Source of the DNA: JBHEMK01 sp046262635
GTDB taxonomy: Bacteria > Actinomycetota > Thermoleophilia > Gaiellales > Gaiellaceae
NCBI GenBank assembly: GCA_046262635.1
Contig: JBHEMK010000013.1
Location: forward strand, 1 to 27,029
Direction of reading: 5' to 3'
DNA: 27,029 bases
The notes beneath the pieces are model-generated. The model had not been told where the DNA came from. It ran no database searches and saw only the letters and a list, made by a program, of their open reading frames with translations. A program made the position numbers and the translations under genes. Position 1 is the stretch's first letter. The number at the start of each line of letters is the position of its first letter. Below, one piece after another: positions 1 through 7,099 of this stretch.

Positions 1-797
1 GTCAGCCGGTCGGTCTCCGGCTCGTAGTCGTAGGTGCTCTGTTCCAGCGTCCGGCCGGTCTCGTAGCCGGCGATCTGATCGCGCACCGCCGCCTCGATCC
101 CCCGGCTGATGAAGCTGAAGGAGTTGAGATTCTTCAGCTCCCAGCGCGGCCGGTAGCCCTCCTCCCCGCACTCGCGGACGGAGACGTTCACGTCGGCGCG
201 CAGGGTGCCCTTCTCCATCTCGGCGTCCGAGATCCCGAGCTCGACGATCGTTTGCCGCAAGAGACGCAGGAAGCGCAGCGCCTCGTCCGCCGAGCGGAGG
301 TCCGGCCGGGTGACGATCTCGACGAGCGGTGTACCGCCCCGGTTGAAGTCGACGAGCGAGTAGTCGGCTCCAACCGACCGGCCGGTCACCCCGCCGGCGT
401 GCACGGTCTTGGCCGCGTCCTCCTCGAGGTGTGCGCGCTCGATTCCGACCACCTCATCGCCCGCCGCAGTCGGCACGACGACCCGGCCGTCGACGCAGAG
501 CGGCTGGTCGTACTGGCTGATCTGGTATCCCTTCGGCAGATCGGGGTAGAAGTAGTTCTTGCGCGCGAAGACGGCCCGCGCCGGGATCGTGCACCCGAGT
601 GCCAGCCCGAGCTTGATCGTCCATTCGATTGCCCGCGCGTTCGGCACGGGCAGCGCGCCCGGGTGTGCGAGGCAGATCGGGCAGGTGCGTGTGTTCTCGC
701 CTGCGCTGTACGCGAGCTCGCAGCGGCAGAACATCTTCGTCCGCGTCTTCAGGTGCACGTGCACCTCGAGGCCGATCACGGGCTCCCACTCAGGCAC
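1..797 (-). CDS. gatB: GatB, Asp/Glu-tRNA amidotransferase subunit B (N-terminal part, cut by window edge)
   Basis: GatB is the tRNA-binding and kinase subunit of GatCAB, which converts Glu-tRNA(Gln) and Asp-tRNA(Asn) to the amidated forms in the cytoplasm. The visible 265 residues start MPEWEPVIGLEVHVHL, the conserved GatB opening. Four cysteines (C24, C26, C39, C42) form the expected zinc ribbon, and the family segment DYSLVDFNRGGTPLVEIV is present further on. The start is the GTG at 797, because it gives the exact family N-terminus and overlaps the stop of the upstream small ORF by 8 bases. Members are usually about 480 residues, so roughly half is outside the window. It is the fourth cistron of the gat operon. 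Identification is secure; the gene is incomplete only because of the window edge. Confidence 0.96.
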   Translation of the reverse strand, partial: MPEWEPVIGLEVHVHLKTRTKMFCRCELAYSAGENTRTCPICLAHPGALPVPNARAIEWTIKLGLALGCTIPARAVFARKNYFYPDLPKGYQISQYDQPLCVDGRVVVPTAAGDEVVGIERAHLEEDAAKTVHAGGVTGRSVGADYSLVDFNRGGTPLVEIVTRPDLRSADEALRFLRLLRQTIVELGISDAEMEKGTLRADVNVSVRECGEEGYRPRWELKNLNSFSFISRGIEAAVRDQIAGYETGRTLEQSTYDYEPETDRL

Positions 798-1044
798 GGA
801 GGAGCTCCCTCGCACTGCGCACGGCAGCCTCGATGTCGTCCTGCACCTCGACCATCGCGAACCAGTCCTCGAGCGCAGGCGGAAGCACGCGCACGAGCCA
901 CAGCTCTCGCTCGCCCGCCTCGAGCGACAGCTTGACGCCGTCGACGAGGACGGCGCGCGAGCCGTCAAGCACCCGCGGCCGGACGCCGAAGACGCGCTCG
1001 ACGGCGGGCACGAACTCGGCGGCCGGGTCGACGATTCTCCTCAC
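790..1044 (-). CDS. Unknown 84-residue protein inside the gat operon
   Basis: This small ORF lies between gatA and gatB. Its GTG start overlaps the gatA stop codon (GTGA at 1041-1044) and its own stop overlaps the gatB start by 8 bases, so all three are probably translationally coupled. The product begins MRRIVDPAAEFVPAVERVFG and ends with the helical IEAAVRSARELLRA. It has no cysteine, signal peptide or membrane segment and is mildly acidic, with a predicted alpha/beta look (a central strand-like stretch AVLVDGVKLS followed by ELWLVRVLPP). I do not recognise the family. Position suggests a role tied to GatCAB or amidated-tRNA synthesis, but that is only inferred from the tight coupling. An accidental frame is unlikely because this frame fills the gap between gatA and gatB exactly. 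Confidence 0.8.
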   Translation of the reverse strand: MRRIVDPAAEFVPAVERVFGVRPRVLDGSRAVLVDGVKLSLEAGERELWLVRVLPPALEDWFAMVEVQDDIEAAVRSARELLRA

Positions 1045-2450
1045 CTCCGCAGCCGCTCCGGGACGGTGTCGAAGCCGATCGCCTGCTCGAGCGCGTGCCC
1101 GGCGCGAAACAGGGTGTTCTCGGCGAACTGGGGCCCGACGAGCTGCAGGCCGACCGGCAGTCCCTCGGAGAGGCCGCAGGGGATGTTCAGCCCGGGCAGG
1201 CCGGCCATGCAGGAGGGGATCGTCAGCAGGTCGGCCAGGTACATCGCGAGCGGGTCCTGCACGCGCGCGCCCAGCGGGAAGGCGACCGTGGGCGAGGTCG
1301 GCGAGACGATCAGGTCGAACCGCTCGAACACCTCGTCGTGCTCCCGCCGGATCAGCGTCCGCACCTTCTGGGCCTGACCGTAATAGGCCTCGTAGTAGCC
1401 GGCCGAGAGCGCATACGTCCCGAGCATGATCCGCCGCTTCGGCTCGTCGCCGAAGCCCTCGTCCCGCGTCCGCTCGTACATCTCGACTCGGTCGCCGGCC
1501 TCGGCGCGGTGGCCGTAGCGGACACCGTCGTAGCGGGCCAGATTCGACGACGCCTCGGCGGGAGCGACGAGGTAATAGCAGGGTAGACCGTACTCGACCG
1601 AGCGCGGCAGCGAGCACTCGCCGATCTCTGCCCCAAGCTGCTCCGCGAGGCGGATCGCATCGTGCACACGGGCCGAAACGCCTCCCTCGATCCCCTCGGC
1701 GTCGTTCATCTCCGCGGGCACGCCGATGCGGAGGCCGGTCAGGTCCTCGCCCTCGGGCAGCTCGACCGGCGGCGAGTCGACGGTCGTCGAGTCGGCCGGA
1801 TCCTTGCCCGCGATGACGGAGTAGAGGAACGCGCAGTCGCGAACCGACTTCGCCACCGGCCCGACCTGGTCGAGACTGGAGGCAAAGGCGATGATCCCCG
1901 AGCGCGAGACGGTGCCGTAGGTCGGGCGCAGGCCGACGTTGCCGCAGAGGGCGGAGGGCTGCTTGATCGAGCCGCCCGTGTCGGAGCCGAGCGCCCACGG
2001 GGCGAGCCCCGCCGTCACCGCCGCCGCCGAGCCGCCGCCTGAGCCGCCCGGCACACGCGTCAGATCCCATGGATTGTGCGTCGGCCCGAACGCCGAGTTC
2101 TCGGTGGACGACCCCATCGCGAACTCGTCGGTGTTGGTCTTGCCGAGCACCTTCAAGCCGTGTGACCGGCAGCGCTCGACGACGGTCGCGTCGCACACCG
2201 GCCGGTGGCCCCGGAGGATGCGGGAGCCGGCGGTCGTCGGGATGCCGCGGGTCGAGATGACGTCCTTGAGCGCAATCGGGATCCCCTCGCCGCCGCTGTC
2301 CTCGCAGACGTGGAGATAACAGTGCAGCTCGCCGTCGCCGGCCTCGATCGCCGCACGGTAGGCGGCGAAGAGCTCGCCACCGGAGATCTCGCGCCGGCCG
2401 AGCAGCCCCTTGGCTTCCTCGGCGCTCAGTCGGAGCGTGTCGATCGTCAT
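1041..2450 (-). CDS. gatA: GatA, Asp/Glu-tRNA amidotransferase subunit A
   Basis: GatA is the glutaminase subunit of GatCAB; it frees ammonia from glutamine and passes it to GatB. The 469-residue protein has the amidase-signature fold with the Ser-cisSer-Lys triad visible: K62 in IALKD, cis-Ser S137 in the glycine-rich PGGSGGGSAAAV, and nucleophile S161 in SDTGGSIKQPSALCG. The loop reads SGGGS where SSGGS is commoner, but the triad serine is kept. The C-terminal part carries the family stretch GLPGLNIPCG and ends ERLRR. Length is typical for GatA (about 480). The ATG start at 2450 overlaps the gatC stop (ATGA), and the stop overlaps the start of the small unknown ORF. Confidence is very high. 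Confidence 0.98.
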   Translation of the reverse strand: MTIDTLRLSAEEAKGLLGRREISGGELFAAYRAAIEAGDGELHCYLHVCEDSGGEGIPIALKDVISTRGIPTTAGSRILRGHRPVCDATVVERCRSHGLKVLGKTNTDEFAMGSSTENSAFGPTHNPWDLTRVPGGSGGGSAAAVTAGLAPWALGSDTGGSIKQPSALCGNVGLRPTYGTVSRSGIIAFASSLDQVGPVAKSVRDCAFLYSVIAGKDPADSTTVDSPPVELPEGEDLTGLRIGVPAEMNDAEGIEGGVSARVHDAIRLAEQLGAEIGECSLPRSVEYGLPCYYLVAPAEASSNLARYDGVRYGHRAEAGDRVEMYERTRDEGFGDEPKRRIMLGTYALSAGYYEAYYGQAQKVRTLIRREHDEVFERFDLIVSPTSPTVAFPLGARVQDPLAMYLADLLTIPSCMAGLPGLNIPCGLSEGLPVGLQLVGPQFAENTLFRAGHALEQAIGFDTVPERLRR

Positions 2451-2734
2451 CCGGCCGGCGGCACCTTGAAGAAGTCACCCTCGCGCTCGGGCGCGTTCGC
2501 AAGCGCCTGCTCGACCGTCAACGACGGACGCGGCTCGTCCACTTCCCAGGCGTTGACGAGGTCGAGCGGGTGTGCGGTCGGCGGCACGTCGCCCAGCTCG
2601 AGCTCCGAGACCTTGGCGACGGCGGCCAGGATGTCGTTCAGCTGGCCACCGAAGCGGGCGACCTCCTCGCCGGTCAGCGCGAGCCGTGCGAGCCGCGCGA
2701 CGTGCAGCACCGTTTCCTCGTCGATCTCAGCCAT
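2447..2734 (-). CDS. gatC: GatC, Asp/Glu-tRNA amidotransferase subunit C
   Basis: GatC is the small belt-like subunit that ties GatA to GatB. The 95-residue product starts MAEIDEETVLHVARLARLAL, the classic GatC opening, and contains the ELELGDVPPTAHPLDL linker and C-terminal REGDFFKVPP that wraps the partner. An upstream in-frame ATG at 2749 is possible, but the ATG at 2734 is preceded by GAGGAGGG at a good distance and matches family N-termini. It is the first gene of gatC-gatA-ORF84-gatB; its stop overlaps the gatA start. No convincing promoter is visible in the 75 bases upstream, so the operon may be partly fed by read-through from the cold-shock gene. Confidence 0.97.
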   Translation of the reverse strand: MAEIDEETVLHVARLARLALTGEEVARFGGQLNDILAAVAKVSELELGDVPPTAHPLDLVNAWEVDEPRPSLTVEQALANAPEREGDFFKVPPAG

Positions 2735-2762
2735 GAACCCTCCTCGCAACCGCCGGAAACAG

Positions 2763-2787
2763 GAAGGGCCCCCGACGGAGGCCCTTC
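2763..2787 (-). terminator. Intrinsic terminator-like hairpin after csp
   Basis: Arms GAAGGGCC (2763-2770) and GGCCCTTC (2780-2787) form a perfect 8-bp stem with a 9-base loop. On the minus strand the stem is followed by CTGTTTCC, a weak T-rich tail. It lies 22 bases past the csp stop and before the gatC ribosome-binding site, so it probably ends or attenuates the csp transcript. Confidence 0.65.
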
Positions 2788-2809
2788 GCCAAACCCGCTC
2801 CGGGAAGTG

Positions 2810-3010
2810 CTACGCGGCCTGGACGTTCGCCGCCTGGGCGCCCTTGGGGCCCTGGACGACTTCGAACTCCACGCGCTGTCCCTCCGTGAGGGTCTTGTAG
2901 CCGTCCATCGTGATCGCCGAGAAATGGACGAACACGTCGTCGCCGCCCTCACGCTCGATGAAGCCGTAGCCCTTCTCGTTCGAGAACCACTTGACGGTGC
3001 CCTGAGCCAA
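2810..3010 (-). CDS. Cold-shock domain protein (CspA family)
   Basis: This is a single-domain OB-fold RNA/DNA-binding protein of 66 residues that would act as an RNA chaperone. The nucleic-acid-binding motifs RNP1 (KGYGFIER) and RNP2 (VFVHF) are both present, with the typical N-terminus GTVKWF. The start is a TTG at 3010 preceded by GAAGGAGG; longer in-frame versions (GTG or ATG further up) would add a non-homologous leader. A putative promoter lies at 3084-3111, giving a 5' leader of about 65 bases, which suits the long leaders known in cold-shock mRNAs. It lies between folD and the gat operon and has a terminator-like hairpin just downstream. A second paralogue lies at 15511-15720. Confidence 0.96.
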   Translation of the reverse strand: MAQGTVKWFSNEKGYGFIEREGGDDVFVHFSAITMDGYKTLTEGQRVEFEVVQGPKGAQAANVQAA

Positions 3011-3083
3011 CGTTCCTCCTTCGACATCCCAAAAACAAACGACGGCCCGGGCACCGAGCCGCCGACCCATTTGAAGCGCCCGA

Positions 3084-3111
3084 AGTGTAACTCACCGTGC
3101 GTGATTCGCAA
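3084..3111 (-). promoter_or_regulatory. Putative promoter of csp
   Basis: On the minus strand TTGCGA (3111-3106) and TACACT (3089-3084) are separated by 16 bases. They overlap the last codons of folD and would place a start about 67 bases upstream of the csp start codon. The match is by eye only. Confidence 0.4.
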
Positions 3112-3952
3112 GAGTTTCGCGCTGGGCCTGCGCGGCCTTCACCGTGTTCGCAAGGAGCATCGCGATCGTCATCGGACCCACGCCTCCCGGCACCGGGGTG
3201 ATGAAGGCCGCACGCCCGGCCGCCGCGGGGTCGACGTCGCCGACGAGCCCCCCGTCCGTCCGGTTCATGCCGACGTCCACGACGGCCGCGCCTTCCTTGA
3301 TCGCGTCCGGCGTCACGAGGTGCGGGACACCGACGGCCGCGACGAGGATGTCCGCCATCCGGGTCAGCCCGGGGATGTCGGCCGTCCGGGAATGGCAGAT
3401 GGATACCGTCGCGTTCGCCTGCAGCAGGAGATGCGCCATCGGCTTCCCGACGATGTTTGAGCGGCCGATCACGACCGCGCGGGCACCTGCGATCTGGACT
3501 CCGTGCTCGTCGAGCAGGCGCATGACGCCGAGCGGAGTCGCAGGCACGAGGCGCGGCCGCCCGAGGTAGAGCTGGCCGGCGTTGGCCGGATGGAAGCCGT
3601 CGACGTCCTTCGCGGGGTCGAGCGCCTCCATCGTGCGGGCCTCGTCGAGGCCGGGGGGCAGGGGCGATTGAACCAGGACGCCCTGGATCGAGTCGTCGGC
3701 GTTCAGCTCGGCGATGACCTCGAGCAGCTCCTCCTGCGAGGTGTCCGCCGGCAGACGCCGGTCGTCGGAGCGGATGCCCACTTCCCGCGCGGCCGCGTGC
3801 TTGCGCCTGATGTAGACGTGGGACGCCGGGTCGTCGCCGACGAGCACGGTGGCAAGCCCGATCTCCCCGAGCTCGGAGACGGCGGCGGCCACCTCGGCCT
3901 GAACCTTGGCGGCGAGAGCCTTGCCGTCCATGATCGTCGCCGGCATCGCCAC
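3092..3952 (-). CDS. folD: FolD, methylene-THF dehydrogenase/methenyl-THF cyclohydrolase
   Basis: FolD interconverts 5,10-methylene-THF and 10-formyl-THF in cytosolic one-carbon metabolism, using NADP. The 286-residue length is standard. Visible features are the catalytic Y47/K51 pair in VYIRRKHAA, the QSPLP substrate loop (Q95), the KDVDGFHP motif around 115-122, and the NAD(P) loop GRSNIVGKP (163-171). The usual PCTP is PATP here, a seen but common variation. The start is GTG 3952 or ATG 3946; neither has a clear Shine-Dalgarno. It is divergent from the HMG-CoA-reductase gene with only 23 bases between start codons, so the two must share a compact promoter region. The 3' end overlaps the putative csp promoter. 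Confidence 0.97.
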   Translation of the reverse strand: MAMPATIMDGKALAAKVQAEVAAAVSELGEIGLATVLVGDDPASHVYIRRKHAAAREVGIRSDDRRLPADTSQEELLEVIAELNADDSIQGVLVQSPLPPGLDEARTMEALDPAKDVDGFHPANAGQLYLGRPRLVPATPLGVMRLLDEHGVQIAGARAVVIGRSNIVGKPMAHLLLQANATVSICHSRTADIPGLTRMADILVAAVGVPHLVTPDAIKEGAAVVDVGMNRTDGGLVGDVDPAAAGRAAFITPVPGGVGPMTIAMLLANTVKAAQAQRETLANHAR

Positions 3953-3975
3953 GGAGCGTAACGGGTTCGGCGAGA

Positions 3976-5184
3976 ATGATCGCAGTGGTACCGCGGCTTC
4001 CCCGGAGGAACGACGCCAGCTCGATCCGTGCGCGCCAGCAGGCTCTGGGCCTCAACGGCGAGGTGGCCGGGATCGACCTCGGGCGGTGGACGCAGGCGGT
4101 CGAGTCGGTCACCGGGACCGCCGTCATTCCCGTCTCGGTCGCGCAGCTGCAGCTCTCGCTGGGCGACTACGAGCTCGGCGAGGATGGGTCGGTCGTCGAG
4201 ACGGGACGCGCCGGGGAGCACGTCACGGTGCCGCTGGCCCACACAGAAGGGAGCCTGACGGCCTCGATGCAGCGCGGGGCGGCGGCTGCGGCGGCCGCCG
4301 GCGGATTCCGAACGTACGTGCTCACCGACCGCATCACCCGCGCATCATGCTTCATTTGCAGTGGTGTAGAGGACGCGCTCCTGCTTGCAAGCTGGGTGGA
4401 GCGAGAAGTCCCCGCGATGCAAAGGTGGCTGGCAGGCGCACCCGTCCCCGAGTTCTCCCGTTTCGCGCGGCTCCGCGAGGCGAAGACGCACGTCGTCGGG
4501 CCGATGTGCCACGTCCTCTGGCGGTGGACGACCGGGGACGCGGTGGGGGCGAACATGATGACCCGGAACGCCTATGCGCTCAACATGGGCTACGTGATGG
4601 AGCGCGCGCCCGTGAGGCCGGAGCGGGCGATCCTCGAGGCGAACATGGGCGGTGACAAGAAGCCGTCGTTCGAGTATTTCCAGTCGGGCCACGGCAAGAC
4701 CGTGATCGCCGAGGCGACGCTCACGGCGGAGGCGATCCGCCGGGTGCTGCGCACGACGCCCGAGGCCCTCGCCGAACTCGCCTGGGCCGGCACGCACGGC
4801 GCAGTCGCTGCCGGGATGCAGTCGGTCGCCTTTACACCGGCCTCCGCCGTCGCTGCGATCTTCGCGGCGACCGGCCAGGACCTGGGCATGGTCGGGACGA
4901 GCTCGATGGCTCACGGTGCCGGACGCCTCGTCGAGGGCGGGCTGCACGTCTCGATCCGGTTCCCCGGGCTCGAGGTCGGCACGGTCGGCGGCGGCACGAC
5001 GCTCCCCTACGCCCGGGAGTGGCTGGCGCTGATGGGCTGCGCCGGCCCCGGACGGGTCTACCGCTTCGCCCAGATCGTCGCCGCCGCGGCGCTCGCACTC
5101 GAGATCTCGGCCTCGGCGGCGATGGCGACCGCCGGGTCCCAGAACTTCTTCCTGGCCCACACGCAGCGCGGCGGGCTCAGATAG
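3976..5184 (+). CDS. HMG-CoA reductase family protein
   Basis: HMG-CoA reductase makes mevalonate from HMG-CoA with NAD(P)H. This 402-residue protein keeps the family signatures: PLAHTEGSLTASMQRG (E91), GDAVGANMM (187-195), GGDKKPS (K228/K229), TGQDLGM (D302) and VGTVGGGTTLP (335-345). A C-terminal histidine lies in FFLAHTQRGG (H395). The catalytic Glu, Lys, Asp and His can therefore all be assigned. The segment before the Glu (PVSVAQLQLSLGDYEL) replaces the usual IPVGVAGPL loop, so it is a divergent branch and substrate identity is less certain than family. It starts at ATG 3976, divergent from folD, and its 3' end overlaps the diiron gene by 8 bases. No other mevalonate-pathway gene is in the window. 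Confidence 0.88.
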   Translation: MIAVVPRLPRRNDASSIRARQQALGLNGEVAGIDLGRWTQAVESVTGTAVIPVSVAQLQLSLGDYELGEDGSVVETGRAGEHVTVPLAHTEGSLTASMQRGAAAAAAAGGFRTYVLTDRITRASCFICSGVEDALLLASWVEREVPAMQRWLAGAPVPEFSRFARLREAKTHVVGPMCHVLWRWTTGDAVGANMMTRNAYALNMGYVMERAPVRPERAILEANMGGDKKPSFEYFQSGHGKTVIAEATLTAEAIRRVLRTTPEALAELAWAGTHGAVAAGMQSVAFTPASAVAAIFAATGQDLGMVGTSSMAHGAGRLVEGGLHVSIRFPGLEVGTVGGGTTLPYAREWLALMGCAGPGRVYRFAQIVAAAALALEISASAAMATAGSQNFFLAHTQRGGLR

Positions 5185-5986
5185 GCAGCACGACCTCGCC
5201 GACATCGAGGCCGAGCGACGCGGCGAGGCGGACACCGTGCCGGATGTCCTCGTGCAGCCGCTCGACGTCTCGATCGCGCATGAGGCCGGCGATCCAGGCG
5301 CGCTCGCGCGGACGCCAGAGGGCGTGTTGCGCGAAGATCGGCAGCATCCGGTTGGCGGCGTCGATCAGCCTCTGCTTCGTCTTCTTCGAGGCATGTGCCA
5401 ACAGGATGCGTTCGTAGGCCACGCCGGCGGAATGGTGGATGCCGTCGTCGATCGCGAGCCGGTCGCAGAGGTCTTCGAGCACCGTCCCCCGCGCCGACCG
5501 CGCGATGACGCGAAAGCGCGGGATGATCAGCCGCTCGTAGAAGACCTGCATCAGGAAGACCTTCTCCTCGAGCGTGTCGGCCTCGATCGTCATGTGCGCA
5601 AGCCGGTCGAGGTGGGGGTCGCGCTCGGCCGTCCCGCCCACGTCGCCGATCAGACGGAGCCACGCCTCGGTATGGCGCGCCTCGTCCTGCACCATCGTCG
5701 TGTAGTAGAGCCTCGCCTCCGGTTCCGGGGCCATCCGCAGGAGCTGCGTCGACATGTCGACTGCCAGCTGGTCGGCCTGGAGCTGCTGCGTGAGCACCGA
5801 TCGCCAGATGTCCGCCCGCCGCGCCTGTTTCTGCGGCGTGCCCCGCCCCTCCGGGATCGGCGGCAGCTCGCCCCACGGCAGATCGACTGTTTGCCATTCG
5901 TGGTGCTTTGCGAGCTCGTAGAAGCGAACGACACGCGCATATTCGGCCGCGCCGGGCTCCTCGCGGACTGCCTGCTCGGTGCTCAT
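5177..5986 (-). CDS. Ferritin-like diiron protein of unknown substrate
   Basis: The 269-residue helical protein looks like a ferritin/R2-type four-helix diiron carboxylate enzyme. DEARH at 101-105 gives an ExxH ligand set (E102, H105). A later helix has ER (E151), and DDGIHH (180-185) offers D181 and H184 as a variant second ExxH. The long helix QLQADQLAVDMSTQLL precedes the first motif, as in the fold. The start ATG at 5986 is chosen over an upstream GTG at 6025 because the extra 13 residues look non-coding. A weak -10-like TAACCT lies 7 bases upstream. Its last 8 bases overlap the convergent HMG-CoA-reductase gene. Oxidase, oxygenase or N-oxygenase roles are all possible; I cannot choose one. 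Confidence 0.8.
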   Translation of the reverse strand: MSTEQAVREEPGAAEYARVVRFYELAKHHEWQTVDLPWGELPPIPEGRGTPQKQARRADIWRSVLTQQLQADQLAVDMSTQLLRMAPEPEARLYYTTMVQDEARHTEAWLRLIGDVGGTAERDPHLDRLAHMTIEADTLEEKVFLMQVFYERLIIPRFRVIARSARGTVLEDLCDRLAIDDGIHHSAGVAYERILLAHASKKTKQRLIDAANRMLPIFAQHALWRPRERAWIAGLMRDRDVERLHEDIRHGVRLAASLGLDVGEVVLPI

Positions 5987-6087
5987 CCGCAGGAGGTTAG
6001 CCGCCGGACCGGATCGGGGGGCCACCCGCGACCGTGCCCGCGGGCGAACTGACGGCCCGACGTCCGATTCCTGTCAGGGTCTCTCCG

Positions 6088-6390
6088 GTGATCGCCCTTG
6101 TCTTCTCGTATGAGGCCCGCAACCCCCCCGAATTCGAGCAGTTCTACGGGTCCCAGGCCGAGTGGGCGGCGTTCTTCCGGCGCGGCGCCGGCTACATCGG
6201 CACCGACCTCTTGCGAGACCTCGAGCTCCCTGGCCGCTACCTCGTGGTCGACCGCTGGGAATCGGCGGAGGCCTACAACGCCTTCGTCGCCGAGCATCGC
6301 ACGGAGTACCTGCAGCGTACCGACGAGACGGTCTTCTACTACGCCCAGGAGCTGCGCCTCGGCACCTTCGAAAGCATCCGGGACGAGTGA
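6088..6390 (+). CDS. ABM (antibiotic biosynthesis monooxygenase-like) domain protein
   Basis: The 100-residue protein fits a single ferredoxin-like ABM/DUF1330-type barrel: a first strand MIALVFSYEAR, a helix NPPEFEQFYGSQAEWAAFF, then GYIGTDLLRDLE and YLVVDRWESAEAYNAFVAEH, the typical ...W.s...y..F pattern of the family. Members act as cofactor-light monooxygenases, heme-degrading enzymes or small-molecule binders; nothing here decides which. GTG 6088 is preferred because the fold begins there; GTG 6034 would add 18 unsupported residues. The stop overlaps the next start (GTGA at 6387-6390), so it is coupled to the thioesterase gene. Confidence 0.82.
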   Translation: MIALVFSYEARNPPEFEQFYGSQAEWAAFFRRGAGYIGTDLLRDLELPGRYLVVDRWESAEAYNAFVAEHRTEYLQRTDETVFYYAQELRLGTFESIRDE

Positions 6391-6860
6391 GCCGCATCCC
6401 GCCACATCACGACCCGGCATGCTGGGGCTGCGGCGACAACCCGAACGGGATCCGGCTGTCGCTGCCCGAGCACGAGGGGATCGACGAGTACGAGGGCTAC
6501 TTCCACTTCGACGAGCGGCACCAGGGTGGCCCGGGGATCGCCCACGGCGGGCTCGTCTCCGCCGCTCTCGACGAGGCTTGCGGGCTGCTGGCGTCCTGGT
6601 ACCGTTTTCCGGCGGTGACCGCGCGGATGTTCGTTCGCTACCGCCGCCCGGTGCCGATCCACACCGAGCTGCGGATCCGCGCGGAGCTCGAGTCGAGCCA
6701 CGGCCGTCGCGTCCGCGTCAGCGCGGCGATCACCGACGGCGCAGAGACGCTGGCCGAGGCGCGCGGCGCTTTTCTGCACGTTCCGCTCGAGCACTTTCTC
6801 GCAACGCCGGAGGGCCGCGCCTCGGCCCAGGCGTGGCGTGCGCGCCTCACCGATACGTGA
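6387..6860 (+). CDS. PaaI-like hotdog-fold thioesterase
   Basis: A 157-residue hotdog-fold protein, probably an acyl-CoA thioesterase. It starts with a CWGCGDNPNGIRL segment (12-24), the Cys-x-x-Cys opening seen in many PaaI/4HBT-like proteins, followed by the hotdog core GIAHGGLVSAALDEACG (50-66) with HGG and the D62/E63 acidic pair, and the later strand FVRYRRPVPIHTEL. The GTG start overlaps the stop of the ABM gene, so both are probably made together. Substrate is unknown; small aromatic or short acyl-CoA esters would be usual. A GC-rich hairpin begins 13 bases after its stop. Confidence 0.9.
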   Translation: MSRIPPHHDPACWGCGDNPNGIRLSLPEHEGIDEYEGYFHFDERHQGGPGIAHGGLVSAALDEACGLLASWYRFPAVTARMFVRYRRPVPIHTELRIRAELESSHGRRVRVSAAITDGAETLAEARGAFLHVPLEHFLATPEGRASAQAWRARLTDT

Positions 6861-6873
6861 CGCGGACTTGCAA

Positions 6874-6889
6874 GCGGCCCTCGGGCCGC
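6874..6889 (+). terminator. GC-rich hairpin just after the thioesterase gene
   Basis: GCGGCCC (6874-6880) and GGGCCGC (6883-6889) are perfect inverted repeats separated by two bases. The position, 13 bases past the stop codon, suits a transcription end, but there is no T-tract, so it may be a stabilising 3' hairpin instead. Confidence 0.45.
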
Positions 6890-6925
6890 TCGGCGCACGC
6901 CGCCTCGAGGACGCGGCGCTTCATC

Positions 6926-6986
6926 GCTCTCCCGGCGCGGCTGCGGGATCCCTCAATCGAGGGATCAAGCGGCAGGCCGGGAGAGC
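6926..6986. repeat. Nested inverted repeat in a convergent intergenic region
   Basis: Three sets of arms pair in one long stem: GCTCTCCCGGC (6926-6936) with GCCGGGAGAGC (6976-6986), CTGC (6941-6944) with GCAG (6972-6975), and GATCCCTC (6947-6954) with GAGGGATC (6959-6966) around an AATC loop. All pairs are perfect Watson-Crick. The element lies between converging genes ending at 6860 and 7100, so it could be a bidirectional terminator or a REP/MITE-like repeat; it reads the same from either strand. No other copy is in this window. Confidence 0.8.
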
Positions 6987-7099
6987 CGATAGCGGCCCGA
7001 CGCCTCCTTGCGGCGGACCGTCGGAAGACCAGGCCGAGCCGCATCCTGTTCTGCGACGCTGGCACTGCCGCGCTCGGTCGTTGCGTCGCTTGGCGCCCG

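Noticed and set aside
790..2502. A single 570-codon minus-strand frame covering gatA and the small ORF
   Set aside because: Across gatA it is an arginine-rich shadow of the real gene, which carries the amidase triad. Only its last 84 codons, from GTG 1044, look like a real protein.
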